This document shows, piece by piece, positions 9,051-16,921 of a stretch of DNA of 64,000 bases. This DNA is from Mucilaginibacter inviolabilis. GTDB lineage: Bacteria; Bacteroidota; Bacteroidia; Sphingobacteriales; Sphingobacteriaceae. The notes under the pieces are model-generated. The model made no database searches. It saw nothing but the letters and a program-made list of their open reading frames with translations, and had not been told where the DNA came from. The stretch is taken from contig NZ_JAANAT010000001.1 in the NCBI RefSeq assembly GCF_011089895.1, forward strand, positions 3,038,001 to 3,102,000. The letters are read 5' to 3'. The translations under genes were made by a program, and so were the position numbers. Position 1 is the first letter of the stretch, and the number at the start of each line of letters is the position of its first letter.

Positions 9051-9809
9051 ATGAAAATCACCATAACCAAAAACGAAAAAGAATTTAACGAAACCGCGGC
9101 CTGGCGCATTATTGGTCAGATGCTGGAAAAACCCACGGCTGTGATAGGCCTTTCAACCGGGCAAACCACTATTGATATGCACCGAATAGTGTCTGATATT
9201 TACACGCAATACCCGTTTGATGTATCGCGCATTACCCTTTTTAATGTGGACGAATTGACTAACCTGCCACGGGAATATGCAGGCAGTTGCTACACCATGA
9301 TATTGAATCAGATTGCTGGCCCATTGGGTATCCCTGATGAAAATTTTATTATGCCCCCTACCCTGAGCGATGATTTTGAAGCCGAAAGCCTGCTTTTTGA
9401 AAAACGCCTGGCCGAACGCGGCGGTGCCGATCTGCAGATGCTGGGTATTGGCAGCAACGGTCACATCGGTATTAACCAGCCCGGTACGCCTTTTGAAAGC
9501 GAGACATGGGTATCGCCTATGGACCCCGACTTTGAGGCCCGTGTACGCCGCGAAACACAAGTTCCTGAACACATTGTATTGGGTGGCCTAACCCGTGGTA
9601 TTAAAAACATCATGCATACCCGCAAACTAATACTGATAGCCAAAGGAGCACATAAAGCCGAAATCATTGAGCAAGCCATTTTAGGCCCTGTAACTACCGA
9701 CATACCTGCATCCGTAGTCCAGCTGCACCCTAACTGCGAAATTCTACTCGACGCCGATGCAGGCGCGCTGATCCATGAACGTGTAAAGCAACGGGGCTAT
9801 AATTTCTAA
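9051..9809 (+). CDS. NagB/AgaI-type amino-sugar-6-phosphate deaminase/isomerase family protein
   Basis: 252 aa, a usual length for the family that converts glucosamine-6-phosphate or galactosamine-6-phosphate to the keto sugar phosphate. The N-terminal phosphate-binding motif is GLSTGQTT, and FNVDELTN supplies the acidic residue Asp67 (equivalent to Asp72 of NagB). The loop LGIGSNGHIGINQPGTP contains His138, but Asn136 and Gln143 stand where E. coli NagB has Asp141 and Glu148 of its catalytic triad. The fold is clear; whether it deaminates, isomerises, or acts on a different sugar phosphate is open. As last gene of the PTS operon it should process the imported sugar phosphate, which points to an amino sugar. 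Confidence 0.85.
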   Translation: MKITITKNEKEFNETAAWRIIGQMLEKPTAVIGLSTGQTTIDMHRIVSDIYTQYPFDVSRITLFNVDELTNLPREYAGSCYTMILNQIAGPLGIPDENFIMPPTLSDDFEAESLLFEKRLAERGGADLQMLGIGSNGHIGINQPGTPFESETWVSPMDPDFEARVRRETQVPEHIVLGGLTRGIKNIMHTRKLILIAKGAHKAEIIEQAILGPVTTDIPASVVQLHPNCEILLDADAGALIHERVKQRGYNF

Positions 9810-9837
9810 AGATTTTCCCACCCTAAACCTTTATCAT

Positions 9838-9869
9838 AAGTCTTATAGCAATTGTTGTAAGACTTTTTT
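9838..9869 (+). terminator. Intrinsic terminator of the PTS operon
   Basis: Stem AAGTCTTA (9838-9845) pairs with TAAGACTT (9858-9865) and runs into six T residues. It lies 28 nt after the stop of the NagB-like gene, between convergent genes. Confidence 0.75.
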
Positions 9870-9912
9870 GTTGGCGAAAAAAAGTCAGTACACCACTTTT
9901 AAGTTAGTCGCC

Positions 9913-10872
9913 CTATTTATCAATAAACCTAAATACGGCTGCCACAAAGGCTGCATTCTTTTCATAATAAAGCATATGTGAGCCATCCAACTTCACTACC
10001 TGTTGATTAGGAAACCGAAAAGTTTTATAATGCTCTGTTCCAATGGCATAATCGTGGGTGCCGGTAATAACCAGTACAGGCACACGGATCTGACTGCTGA
10101 TAGGAGCATAATCTATCCAATACTCCGGATAGTGGTTTTGTTTGGTAGTATCTATCAGGTGGGCGATAACGGCATAACCAAAATCAGAAGTACGTTTATA
10201 ACCCGATTCTATGCTATCCATTTTTTCGATGGTGCTCATACTATCGGCCAATAATTTGTAACCCAGGTGTGCTTTGTTTAATTTTTTTCTGACAATAGAG
10301 TTTTGCAATAACAACTCCCTGGTATTATCGCTGGTAATGGTAGTATCTTTATGCAACAAATGATAGGAGTACGTAATCTGCTCCCTTAATGAATTGTTAT
10401 TAAAAAAGTGTAGCGTCGAATTAGTCAATATTAGTCCGGAAACATGCCCCTGATATTTTTGAACATAATTAACCGCCAGCACACCACCAAATGAATGGCC
10501 AAGCAGGTAAATTTTGTCAACACCCAGGTGTTTCCTGGTTTCTTCTATATCGGCAACCAGGCGGTTCAAACCATAATCTTTCGCATTTTGTGAATGCCCC
10601 GAGCCCCGCTGGTCAAGGTAAACCATGGTGAATTTTTTTTCAAGATTAGAGCCACCCATTTTCTCAAACGACAAATAATCCTGCCCGGGGCCACCATGAA
10701 TATATATACATACCGGCCCATTGCCCGCCACCTTGATCGCCAGTTTAATACTATCTGATGTAACGATGGTCTGCTCTCCCTTTTTTAGCCGTATCTGTTG
10801 CGCACAAACCGGATAGCCGGGAAGTATCATGGCTATAAATAGAATTAGGCTGTAAAAGATGCTATATTTCAT
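9913..10872 (-). CDS. Secreted alpha/beta hydrolase, proline iminopeptidase-like (S33)
   Basis: 319 aa. A signal peptide ending near VCAQ indicates export to the periplasm. Family marks are the oxyanion motif HGGPGQDYLSFE, the turn LDQRGSGHS and the nucleophile elbow GHSFGG with Ser127. The distal part has DYAIGTEHY and a C-terminal GSHML that would supply the acid and histidine. S33 members cleave N-terminal proline or act as esterases, so specificity is uncertain. The start is 13 nt after a 30-codon ORF on the same strand that is itself linked to a 22-codon ORF, so these three may share a transcript. Confidence 0.85.
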   Translation of the reverse strand: MKYSIFYSLILFIAMILPGYPVCAQQIRLKKGEQTIVTSDSIKLAIKVAGNGPVCIYIHGGPGQDYLSFEKMGGSNLEKKFTMVYLDQRGSGHSQNAKDYGLNRLVADIEETRKHLGVDKIYLLGHSFGGVLAVNYVQKYQGHVSGLILTNSTLHFFNNNSLREQITYSYHLLHKDTTITSDNTRELLLQNSIVRKKLNKAHLGYKLLADSMSTIEKMDSIESGYKRTSDFGYAVIAHLIDTTKQNHYPEYWIDYAPISSQIRVPVLVITGTHDYAIGTEHYKTFRFPNQQVVKLDGSHMLYYEKNAAFVAAVFRFIDK

Positions 10873-10885
10873 TTATCAACTCGTA

Positions 10886-10978
10886 TTAAGCTTTAGATTT
10901 ACCGGTACGGGCATTGTTACAAACCATACAGCCCGCACTTGCTCCGGCATTAATCAAATCAGCCATCTTTTTGAACAT
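10886..10978 (-). CDS. Possible 30-aa cysteine-containing small peptide
   Basis: Short ORF starting MFKKMADLINAGASAGCM and ending NARTGKSKA, with a CxxC pair at positions 17 and 20. Its ATG shares one base with the stop of the 22-codon ORF upstream (TGATG), the classic arrangement for coupled translation, and its own stop is 13 nt before the S33 hydrolase start. The composition (Gly/Ala/Ser/Cys towards the C-terminus after a charged, amphipathic start) is compatible with a modified or secreted peptide, but I recognise no family. It could also be a chance ORF. Confidence 0.35.
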   Translation of the reverse strand: MFKKMADLINAGASAGCMVCNNARTGKSKA

Positions 10979-11046
10979 CAAAACAGCTTCTTATAAAGTA
11001 ATATTTTAACTATTATTTCAAGTTTAGTTATCTTACCTTTCTTCAT
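10978..11046 (-). CDS. 22-aa basic/hydrophobic peptide ORF, copy 1 of a duplicated pair
   Basis: Begins MKKGKITKLE and ends VKILLYKKLF. A second copy of identical length lies at 12420-12488. The two match at 52 of 69 bases without gaps, and the 17 differences fall 7/3/7 over codon positions 1/2/3, so the second position is best conserved. Most replacements keep hydrophobic character. This favours a translated peptide over a purely regulatory DNA repeat. No known family is recognised. Confidence 0.4.
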   Translation of the reverse strand: MKKGKITKLEIIVKILLYKKLF

Positions 11047-11053
11047 TTTGCAG

Positions 11054-11084
11054 TTGTTCTCAACAGATATTTTCTTTATTTTTC
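11054..11084 (+). promoter_or_regulatory. Candidate promoter of the RDD gene
   Basis: A -33 TTG (11054-11056), a 20-nt spacer and a -7 box TATTTTTC (11077-11084, 7/8 match to TAnnTTTG). The start codon is 19 nt further on. Confidence 0.45.
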
Positions 11085-11103
11085 GATACCTCAAACCTGC
11101 ATC

Positions 11104-11739
11104 ATGATCAATGAATACTACATTGTAAGAGACAACGAAAAGCACGGCCCGTACAGCCATACCGAGTTAATGGACATGGAAGTAAATGCCACAGAACTGG
11201 TATTGTCGCCATTAGCTTCAGATTGGCAGGAAGCTGCTGAGCTTCCCGAATTTGACGAGTATTTTAAATCCATTGGCGTATACGTACCAACAAAACATAC
11301 TGTAGCTAATTTTGGATGGCGCTTACTGGCCTTTGTTATTGATTATCTTATTATAGTACTGGGCTTTGGGCTAATTGGCGGAGTACTGGTTGTTATAGAA
11401 CGGTTCACAACCGGCACTGTAAGTGACAATGAAGCAGTGTCATCACCCGGAGCAGATCTGTTGTTCAGGCTCCTTTTTCTCCTGGCATTAATTTCCTATA
11501 ATTCGGCTTTTGAAGCCACAGAAATGCAGGGAAGTATTGGCAAGTTCATTTGTCGCCTGGCAGTTGTAAACATTAATGGGGAAAGGTTAAGATTTGGTAC
11601 TGCACTAACGCGTAATCTGTTTAAAATTTTATCCAGCTTTTTCTTTTGCATTGGCTATTTTGCCATGCTATGGAGTTCAATGAAACAATGCTGGCATGAC
11701 CAGCGGGCTAAAACCTATGTGGTTAGGAAACCAAAGTGA
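11104..11739 (+). CDS. GYF_2-RDD domain membrane protein
   Basis: 211 aa. The first ~55 residues form a GYF_2-like domain: YYIVRDNEKHGPYSHTELMDM followed by W/aromatic-rich WQEAAELPEFDEYF. The rest is an RDD domain with membrane segments near residues 62-84, 112-130 and 170-190 and the charged helix end FVIDYLI that names the family. RDD proteins are often linked to ion or solute movement, but the role of this fusion is not known. The stop is 4 nt from the stop of the convergent DUF1572 gene. Confidence 0.85.
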   Translation: MINEYYIVRDNEKHGPYSHTELMDMEVNATELVLSPLASDWQEAAELPEFDEYFKSIGVYVPTKHTVANFGWRLLAFVIDYLIIVLGFGLIGGVLVVIERFTTGTVSDNEAVSSPGADLLFRLLFLLALISYNSAFEATEMQGSIGKFICRLAVVNINGERLRFGTALTRNLFKILSSFFFCIGYFAMLWSSMKQCWHDQRAKTYVVRKPK

Positions 11740-11743
11740 CAGA

Positions 11744-12313
11744 TTAATTTTTATCATCGCTGAACTCATCGGTAAAGTGCTCGCGATGTTTCTCTTTGGC
11801 AAACTTATCAGCATTATAAGCTTCCGATTTCCCTCTGGGTATAGAAAGCGAACTCCAATTTTCATTACAAAGCATTTTGCCAATAAAAACAATTTGCCCT
11901 ACATGGTACGGGTAATGTGCCAGCTGCCGGTTAATGGCCTCAGCAACTGTATGCCCCATATTGCGGATATAAATAATCCTGTCCAGATCATCAGCAGTTA
12001 ATTGTTCAAGCACGCCTAAAAGGCATTCCCACCCCCTGTTCCACCGCTCTATAAGCTCAGCACGCCCGGGATTTATGACAGTAAATTCAGCCTCGCGATT
12101 ACGCCACTCTTTTTCTCCATCGGCATTAAAAATATCCGTCCATCTGGAGAGCATGTTTCCCGACAGGTGATTAACAATCATGGCAATACTGTTTGATTCT
12201 GCATTATACTGCCAGTTCAACTGTTCATCAGTCAATTGCGCGAATGTTTTTTCACCCAGTATTTTATAATAGGCAAATTGTTTTTTAACACTTTCCAAAT
12301 AATCTGATGTCAT
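11744..12313 (-). CDS. DUF1572 (DinB-superfamily) protein
   Basis: 189 aa from the ATG at 12313 (MTSDYLESVKKQFAYYK). Family features are the long four-helix layout, NSIAMIVNHLSGNMLSRWTD and the C-terminal NRQLAHYPYHVGQIVFIGK, whose histidines could bind a metal as in DinB proteins. A longer frame starts at 12403, but a good -7 box (TAACTTTA, 12317-12324) lies only 3 nt before the ATG at 12313, which excludes the longer start if that promoter is used. Function is unknown; DinB-like proteins often act as metal-dependent thiol transferases. Confidence 0.8.
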   Translation of the reverse strand: MTSDYLESVKKQFAYYKILGEKTFAQLTDEQLNWQYNAESNSIAMIVNHLSGNMLSRWTDIFNADGEKEWRNREAEFTVINPGRAELIERWNRGWECLLGVLEQLTADDLDRIIYIRNMGHTVAEAINRQLAHYPYHVGQIVFIGKMLCNENWSSLSIPRGKSEAYNADKFAKEKHREHFTDEFSDDKN

Positions 12314-12316
12314 AAA

Positions 12317-12324
12317 TAAAGTTA
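12317..12324 (-). promoter_or_regulatory. Candidate -7 box of the DUF1572 gene, implying a leaderless transcript
   Basis: Minus-strand TAACTTTA (7/8 match to TAnnTTTG), with a TTG about 20 nt upstream. The start codon follows after only 3 nt. Confidence 0.45.
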
Positions 12325-12419
12325 AAGATTTTGAACTTATGGGCCAATTTTTTGTTGATTGATAGTAAGCCTGGCGTATATTAATTAAATACAGATTCTG
12401 CATTTAAGTTTATTTTCAT

Positions 12420-12488
12420 TCAAAACATTTTCTTATAAGATAATATTTTAATAATTACCTTAGGATTATTAATCTTGCTTTTATCCAT
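12420..12488 (-). CDS. 22-aa peptide ORF, copy 2 of a duplicated pair
   Basis: Begins MDKSKINNPK and ends IIKILSYKKMF. It has the same length and about 75% nucleotide identity to 10978-11046. Its stop is immediately followed by an ATG (TGAATG) opening a 12-codon frame, echoing the TGATG junction of copy 1. It sits in the gap between the DUF1572 gene and the histidine kinase, only 12 nt from the kinase start on the other strand. Confidence 0.4.
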   Translation of the reverse strand: MDKSKINNPKVIIKILSYKKMF

Positions 12489-12500
12489 TTTGTATAATAT

Positions 12501-15431
12501 ATGCCCATTAAACACAGTTCAGCGTTGCCCCCAGAAATGTTAAGGGTTTTTGAGACCTTACCTCACCCTTATCTTATTCTTTCAAAGGAACTGTATATAC
12601 TTACTGCCAGTAACACTTATTTACAATTAACCGGTAAAATGCGGGCCGAGCTGCTGGAAAAGCATTTGTTTGATGTTTTCCCCCAAAAGCCGGATTGGGC
12701 ATCTGAAGAAGGGGGCATCGTTTTTTCATTAGAGCAGGTATTAAAAACCGGTAAACCACATCAATTACCTGTTACACGTTTTGACACGCCTAATCAATCA
12801 GGCATATTACAGGAGCGTTACTGGGATACCGCCCATACACCTGTACTTGATCCTGATGGTGATATCTGTTATATTATACACCATACCCAGGATGTTACCG
12901 AAAAGGTAATTGCCGAACGGAATTTAAATATCAGTTTAGAAAAGGAAAAAGCAGCGGCAGCAAAGGCAGGTCAGCTAAGCCAGCAAATGGAAAAGCTATT
13001 TGATGAGATACCTGCGCAAATTGCCATTTTTACGGGCCCCGATCTTGTATATGAGTTTATAAACCCGCTTTACGAAAAAGAATTTTTCCCGGGGCGTAAA
13101 ATATTGGGTAAGCCTTTGCTGATGGCTATGCCAGAGATTGCTGCCCTGCCTGTTTGGGACGCGCTGCAGCAAGTTTATAAAACCGGCAAAACCTATGTTG
13201 GCAATGAGATCTGTGTACCACTGGTGAGCGAAATTGGAGGATCACCGGATGATCATTATTTTAATTTTATTTACCAGGCTATCCGCGATGATAAAGGAAA
13301 TATAACGGGTGTTTTAAGCTTCAAATATGATATCACCGAGTTGGTTATGGCTAAAAAACGCCTGGAACAAACCAGCAGGGAATTATTAGCCCTTAATGAG
13401 GGCTTAGCTCATGCCAACGAAGAAATACAGGTTACCAGCGAGGAAATACAATCGGCCAACGAGGAGTTAAGCGCCACGAACGAGGAGCTGTTCCGGGCAC
13501 AGCAAAGTCTGCTCAAATTAAACAATGAATTGGAAAGCCGGGTGGAATTACGCACTCTTGAATTGTTAACCGCACAGGCAGATGCCACCGGTCAAACCGA
13601 GCGACTGAAAAGATTCTTTATGCAGGCTCCTGCTGGTATTTGCATACTTGATGGACCAGATTTTATATTTGAATTAGTTAACCCACCGTATCAAAAGCTT
13701 TTCCCGGGACGAAAACTCACCGGAAAACCCCTGTTAGAAGCATTGCCAGAGCTTAAGGATCAACTAATAGCTGATATTTTAAAAAACGTATACAAAACGG
13801 GTAATACGTTTGAAGGCAAAGAGTTATTAGTCCCCTTGGCCCGTGAAGCCGGCGGACCTTTAGAAGATCGCTACTTTACCTTTATTTACCAGGCCAGATA
13901 TGATGCAACCGATAAAGTAGATGGCATTATGGTTTTTGCTTTTGAAGTAACCGAGGCGGTGCTGGTGAGACAAAAAGAAAAGGAAAACGAAGAGCGTTTC
14001 CGTTTTTTACTCAACGCCATGCCGCAGCAGGTATGGACAGCCCGTCCCAATGGCAAACTTGATTATGTAAATGAAGTAATCTGTGATGATTTTGGGCGAA
14101 GCGCCGAAGATATTATCAGCCAGGGCTGGCAAGCTTTCATCCATCCTGATGATCAGCAAAATTGCTTAAAAAAATGGCTCACCGCTTTACGAACAGGTCA
14201 GGAGTACCTGGTGGAATTCCGTTTAAAATTTCAGGACGGGCAATATCGCTGGCACCTGGCCCGGGCTGTACCGTTGATTGAAAATGGAGAGATCAAACTA
14301 TGGCTGGGTACTAATACCAATATCGATATTCAGAAAACCAATGAGCAAAAAAAGGACGAGTTTCTTTCTATTGCCAGTCATGAATTAAAAACACCACTTA
14401 CCAGCATCAAAGCGTTTAACCAGCTCATGATGCGTATTAGTGACCCCTCAAAGCTTAATGATCTTATTCAAAAGTCGGCCGCGCATGTATTAAGATTAGA
14501 AAAACTGATCAGCGATCTGTTGGATGTATCACGCATTAATGCCGGGAAGATGGATTATAATATGGAAACTTTCAATTTCCATGAAATGCTCAGGGATACT
14601 ATTGATAGTGTGCAGCATACTACTACATCACACCGGATCATACTGGAAAGCGCAGAAGATATCACCTATACCGGCGATCGTTTCAGGCTGGAACAGGTAG
14701 TAAATAATTTATTGACCAACGCGATCAAATATTCGCCCGAGGCTGATACTGTTATTGTTAATTGTATACTGCATGATGATAACAGCCTGATTGTATCGGT
14801 TCAGGATTTTGGTATTGGCATCGAAGAAAAAAACCTGAGCCGCCTGTTTGAACGATACTACCGGGTAGATAATACAGCGATGCGCTTTGAAGGACTTGGC
14901 CTGGGTTTATTCATTTCGGCCGAGATCTTAAAAAGACATAACGGGAGTTTTTGGATAGACAGTGTGCCTAATGAAGGATCTACTTTCTTTTTCCGATTGC
15001 TGACACATCAAATCCCCAAACAAGCAGCCATCATACAAGGTGATCTGTATTATCATGATAGTGCCATCACGCTTAGCTACAATAGCATCCACTCGCGCAT
15101 CGATGCCGACTGGACTGGCTTTCAAAACCTGGAATCGGTACAACAGGGATGCCATCGTATGTTAAACATGATGATAAAAAACAATGTTTATAAAATACTG
15201 AATAATAACATTCATGTGTTGGGCAATTGGTCTGAAGCTGTTGACTGGGTTGCCCAGGAATGTTTTCCGGCTATGCAGAAAGCCGGTTTAAGATATTTTG
15301 CCTGGGTTAACTCCCCAAGTGTATTCAGCCAGCTTTCGGCCCGCAAAAGCGTGAATGATCTCAATGGCGAAATGACCATTAGTTTTTTTGCCGATGTAAT
15401 AACAGCCGAAACATGGATAAATAAACAGTAG
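12501..15431 (+). CDS. Multi-PAS sensor histidine kinase with an extra C-terminal STAS-like domain
   Basis: 976 aa with no membrane segments seen. Four PAS-type regions lie roughly at 10-130, 165-280, 370-490 and 500-620. Between the second and third is a long coiled coil rich in the phrase SANEELSATNEEL (about 285-350). The HisKA motif FLSIASHELKTPLTSIKAFN places the phospho-histidine at His627. The ATPase domain shows an N-box (VVNNLLTNAIKYS) and G-box (FEGLGLGLFISAEIL). After residue ~850 a further ~125 residues, ending FFADVITAETWINKQ, resemble the SpoIIAA/STAS-like fold often placed after such kinases in Bacteroidota; this part is inference. No response regulator is adjacent, so its partner is unknown. 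Confidence 0.88.
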   Translation: MPIKHSSALPPEMLRVFETLPHPYLILSKELYILTASNTYLQLTGKMRAELLEKHLFDVFPQKPDWASEEGGIVFSLEQVLKTGKPHQLPVTRFDTPNQSGILQERYWDTAHTPVLDPDGDICYIIHHTQDVTEKVIAERNLNISLEKEKAAAAKAGQLSQQMEKLFDEIPAQIAIFTGPDLVYEFINPLYEKEFFPGRKILGKPLLMAMPEIAALPVWDALQQVYKTGKTYVGNEICVPLVSEIGGSPDDHYFNFIYQAIRDDKGNITGVLSFKYDITELVMAKKRLEQTSRELLALNEGLAHANEEIQVTSEEIQSANEELSATNEELFRAQQSLLKLNNELESRVELRTLELLTAQADATGQTERLKRFFMQAPAGICILDGPDFIFELVNPPYQKLFPGRKLTGKPLLEALPELKDQLIADILKNVYKTGNTFEGKELLVPLAREAGGPLEDRYFTFIYQARYDATDKVDGIMVFAFEVTEAVLVRQKEKENEERFRFLLNAMPQQVWTARPNGKLDYVNEVICDDFGRSAEDIISQGWQAFIHPDDQQNCLKKWLTALRTGQEYLVEFRLKFQDGQYRWHLARAVPLIENGEIKLWLGTNTNIDIQKTNEQKKDEFLSIASHELKTPLTSIKAFNQLMMRISDPSKLNDLIQKSAAHVLRLEKLISDLLDVSRINAGKMDYNMETFNFHEMLRDTIDSVQHTTTSHRIILESAEDITYTGDRFRLEQVVNNLLTNAIKYSPEADTVIVNCILHDDNSLIVSVQDFGIGIEEKNLSRLFERYYRVDNTAMRFEGLGLGLFISAEILKRHNGSFWIDSVPNEGSTFFFRLLTHQIPKQAAIIQGDLYYHDSAITLSYNSIHSRIDADWTGFQNLESVQQGCHRMLNMMIKNNVYKILNNNIHVLGNWSEAVDWVAQECFPAMQKAGLRYFAWVNSPSVFSQLSARKSVNDLNGEMTISFFADVITAETWINKQ

Positions 15432-15440
15432 TTTTTTACC

Positions 15441-16235
15441 CTAAATTTTATCCAGATAATCCTTTAATAATTGATTAAACTGCCCGGGTTGCTCCATATT
15501 AGGCATATGACCAGCATTCTTTATAATAACAAGCGCAGCCATATTTATACGGGCATGCATGTACTCTGCAGTGCTAACAGGGGTAAATACGTCCTGATCT
15601 CCAACGACAATCAGTGTTGGAAAATCGATATTTGAAAGCATGGCCGAATGATCTCTTCTTTCAGCACGACCTAACTGTACCGCTGCTGCACCAGTTGCAT
15701 CTGTATTTATCATCATATCACTAAGATGATCTACTACCTCCTGATTGGTATCAAAAGTATTTTTACAAAGGTAATGACCTATATTTTGAGTGGTATATCT
15801 TTCCATACCCTCACTTAGCAACCTTTTTGCAAGCGCTAGCCGGTTTAAATAACTGGTAGCATCTTCGGCTCTTGCATCTGTATCAGCCAATACCAGGCCT
15901 GTCACCAAGTGTGGGGCAAGTCTGTATATTTCGAGTGCTACCTGTCCGCCCATTGACAAACCCACCAATACAGCTTTAGAAATATTCAGTTCATTAAGCA
16001 AATAGATAATATCAAGTGCAAGCTCGTCTAAAAGTACTAACGGCTCGGTGGTGATACTTTCGCCATACCCTCTTAAATCAGGAATAATGAGCCTATTTGT
16101 TTTACTAAATACCTTCGATTGATAATTCCACATGCTGCGATTAAAGGGCTGCCCATGTATAAATACAATAACGTCACCTGTACCCTGGTCTTCATATACC
16201 AAATTAATACCACGAATTTTGAGTTTGCTTGCCAT
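15441..16235 (-). CDS. Alpha/beta-fold hydrolase
   Basis: 264 aa, no signal peptide, hence cytoplasmic. Motifs are the oxyanion HGQPFNRSMW, PDLRGYGES, the nucleophile elbow GLSMGG with Ser94, an acid in GDQDVFTP and a terminal NAGHMPNMEQP histidine. It resembles 3-oxoadipate enol-lactonase-like and haloperoxidase-like esterases; the substrate is unknown. It is divergent from a TetR regulator 81 nt away, with an inverted repeat in the gap, so its expression is probably controlled by that protein. Confidence 0.85.
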   Translation of the reverse strand: MASKLKIRGINLVYEDQGTGDVIVFIHGQPFNRSMWNYQSKVFSKTNRLIIPDLRGYGESITTEPLVLLDELALDIIYLLNELNISKAVLVGLSMGGQVALEIYRLAPHLVTGLVLADTDARAEDATSYLNRLALAKRLLSEGMERYTTQNIGHYLCKNTFDTNQEVVDHLSDMMINTDATGAAAVQLGRAERRDHSAMLSNIDFPTLIVVGDQDVFTPVSTAEYMHARINMAALVIIKNAGHMPNMEQPGQFNQLLKDYLDKI

Positions 16236-16246
16236 GTTATTTTTTA

Positions 16247-16314
16247 TGATACTAATATCTCACAAAAATATTAATTTTAATCTATGAAATGAATTTTATG
16301 AGAAAAAAGTATCA
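16247..16314. promoter_or_regulatory. Candidate TetR operator: 21-bp inverted arms between divergent genes
   Basis: Arm 1 (16247-16267) reads TGATACT, 4 nt, TCTCA, 1 nt, AAAA. Arm 2 (16294-16314) is the inverted copy with the same conserved blocks. The arms agree at 17 of 21 positions and are 26 nt apart. They fill the 81-nt gap between the hydrolase and the TetR start, so binding would control both promoters. Confidence 0.55.
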
Positions 16315-16316
16315 CA

Positions 16317-16913
16317 ATGGGGAAATTATCATTAGACAAAGGAAGAGTTAGCCAAAAGATGAAAACCCGCGAGGTTCTTCTTTTAAAAGCAAATGAATTA
16401 CTAAAACAACGTACCGAAATAAGTGTCGACTTAGTTGCACGGGAAGCCGGAATTTCCAAAGCCACAGCTTACAGGTACTTTTCCAGTTCAGAGGCATTAA
16501 AGCGTGAAGCATCCCTCCAGCTAAAGGCAAAAACAAACGACAATCTTTTTGCAGATTTAAGTAATACCGATCTGAAAGGAAGGTTAGACCGGTTAATTGA
16601 TTATCATTTTAATTTATTTATCAATAATGAGATTGAATTTCGCCTGTTTTTAAGTTCGGTGATTGGCGAATCAGTTATCCGCAAGGAAACACCATCAAGA
16701 GCCGGGAGGCGGATCCTCCTGATCAGGGAGGCTCTTAAACCATTACAATCAACATTAACATCGGGGGTTTTCGATCACATGGTTAATTCACTAAGTATAT
16801 TTTTCGGCATCGAATCTATCACCGTTTTAAAAGATGTATGCCGGTTAACCAATGATGAAATACTACAAACCTGGAAATGGTCGGTAAACCGTATTGTTTT
16901 TTTTAAAGATTAA
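16317..16913 (+). CDS. TetR/AcrR-family transcriptional regulator
   Basis: 198 aa. The N-terminal helix-turn-helix is clear: VDLVAREAGISKATAYRYF at residues ~40-60. The remainder is the helical ligand-binding domain, which is family-specific and not informative. It is divergent from an alpha/beta hydrolase and probably represses both genes through the inverted repeat at 16247-16314. The start ATG lies 2 nt after that repeat, so a bound repressor would block its own transcript. Confidence 0.85.
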   Translation: MGKLSLDKGRVSQKMKTREVLLLKANELLKQRTEISVDLVAREAGISKATAYRYFSSSEALKREASLQLKAKTNDNLFADLSNTDLKGRLDRLIDYHFNLFINNEIEFRLFLSSVIGESVIRKETPSRAGRRILLIREALKPLQSTLTSGVFDHMVNSLSIFFGIESITVLKDVCRLTNDEILQTWKWSVNRIVFFKD

Positions 16914-16921
16914 GCATTTTA

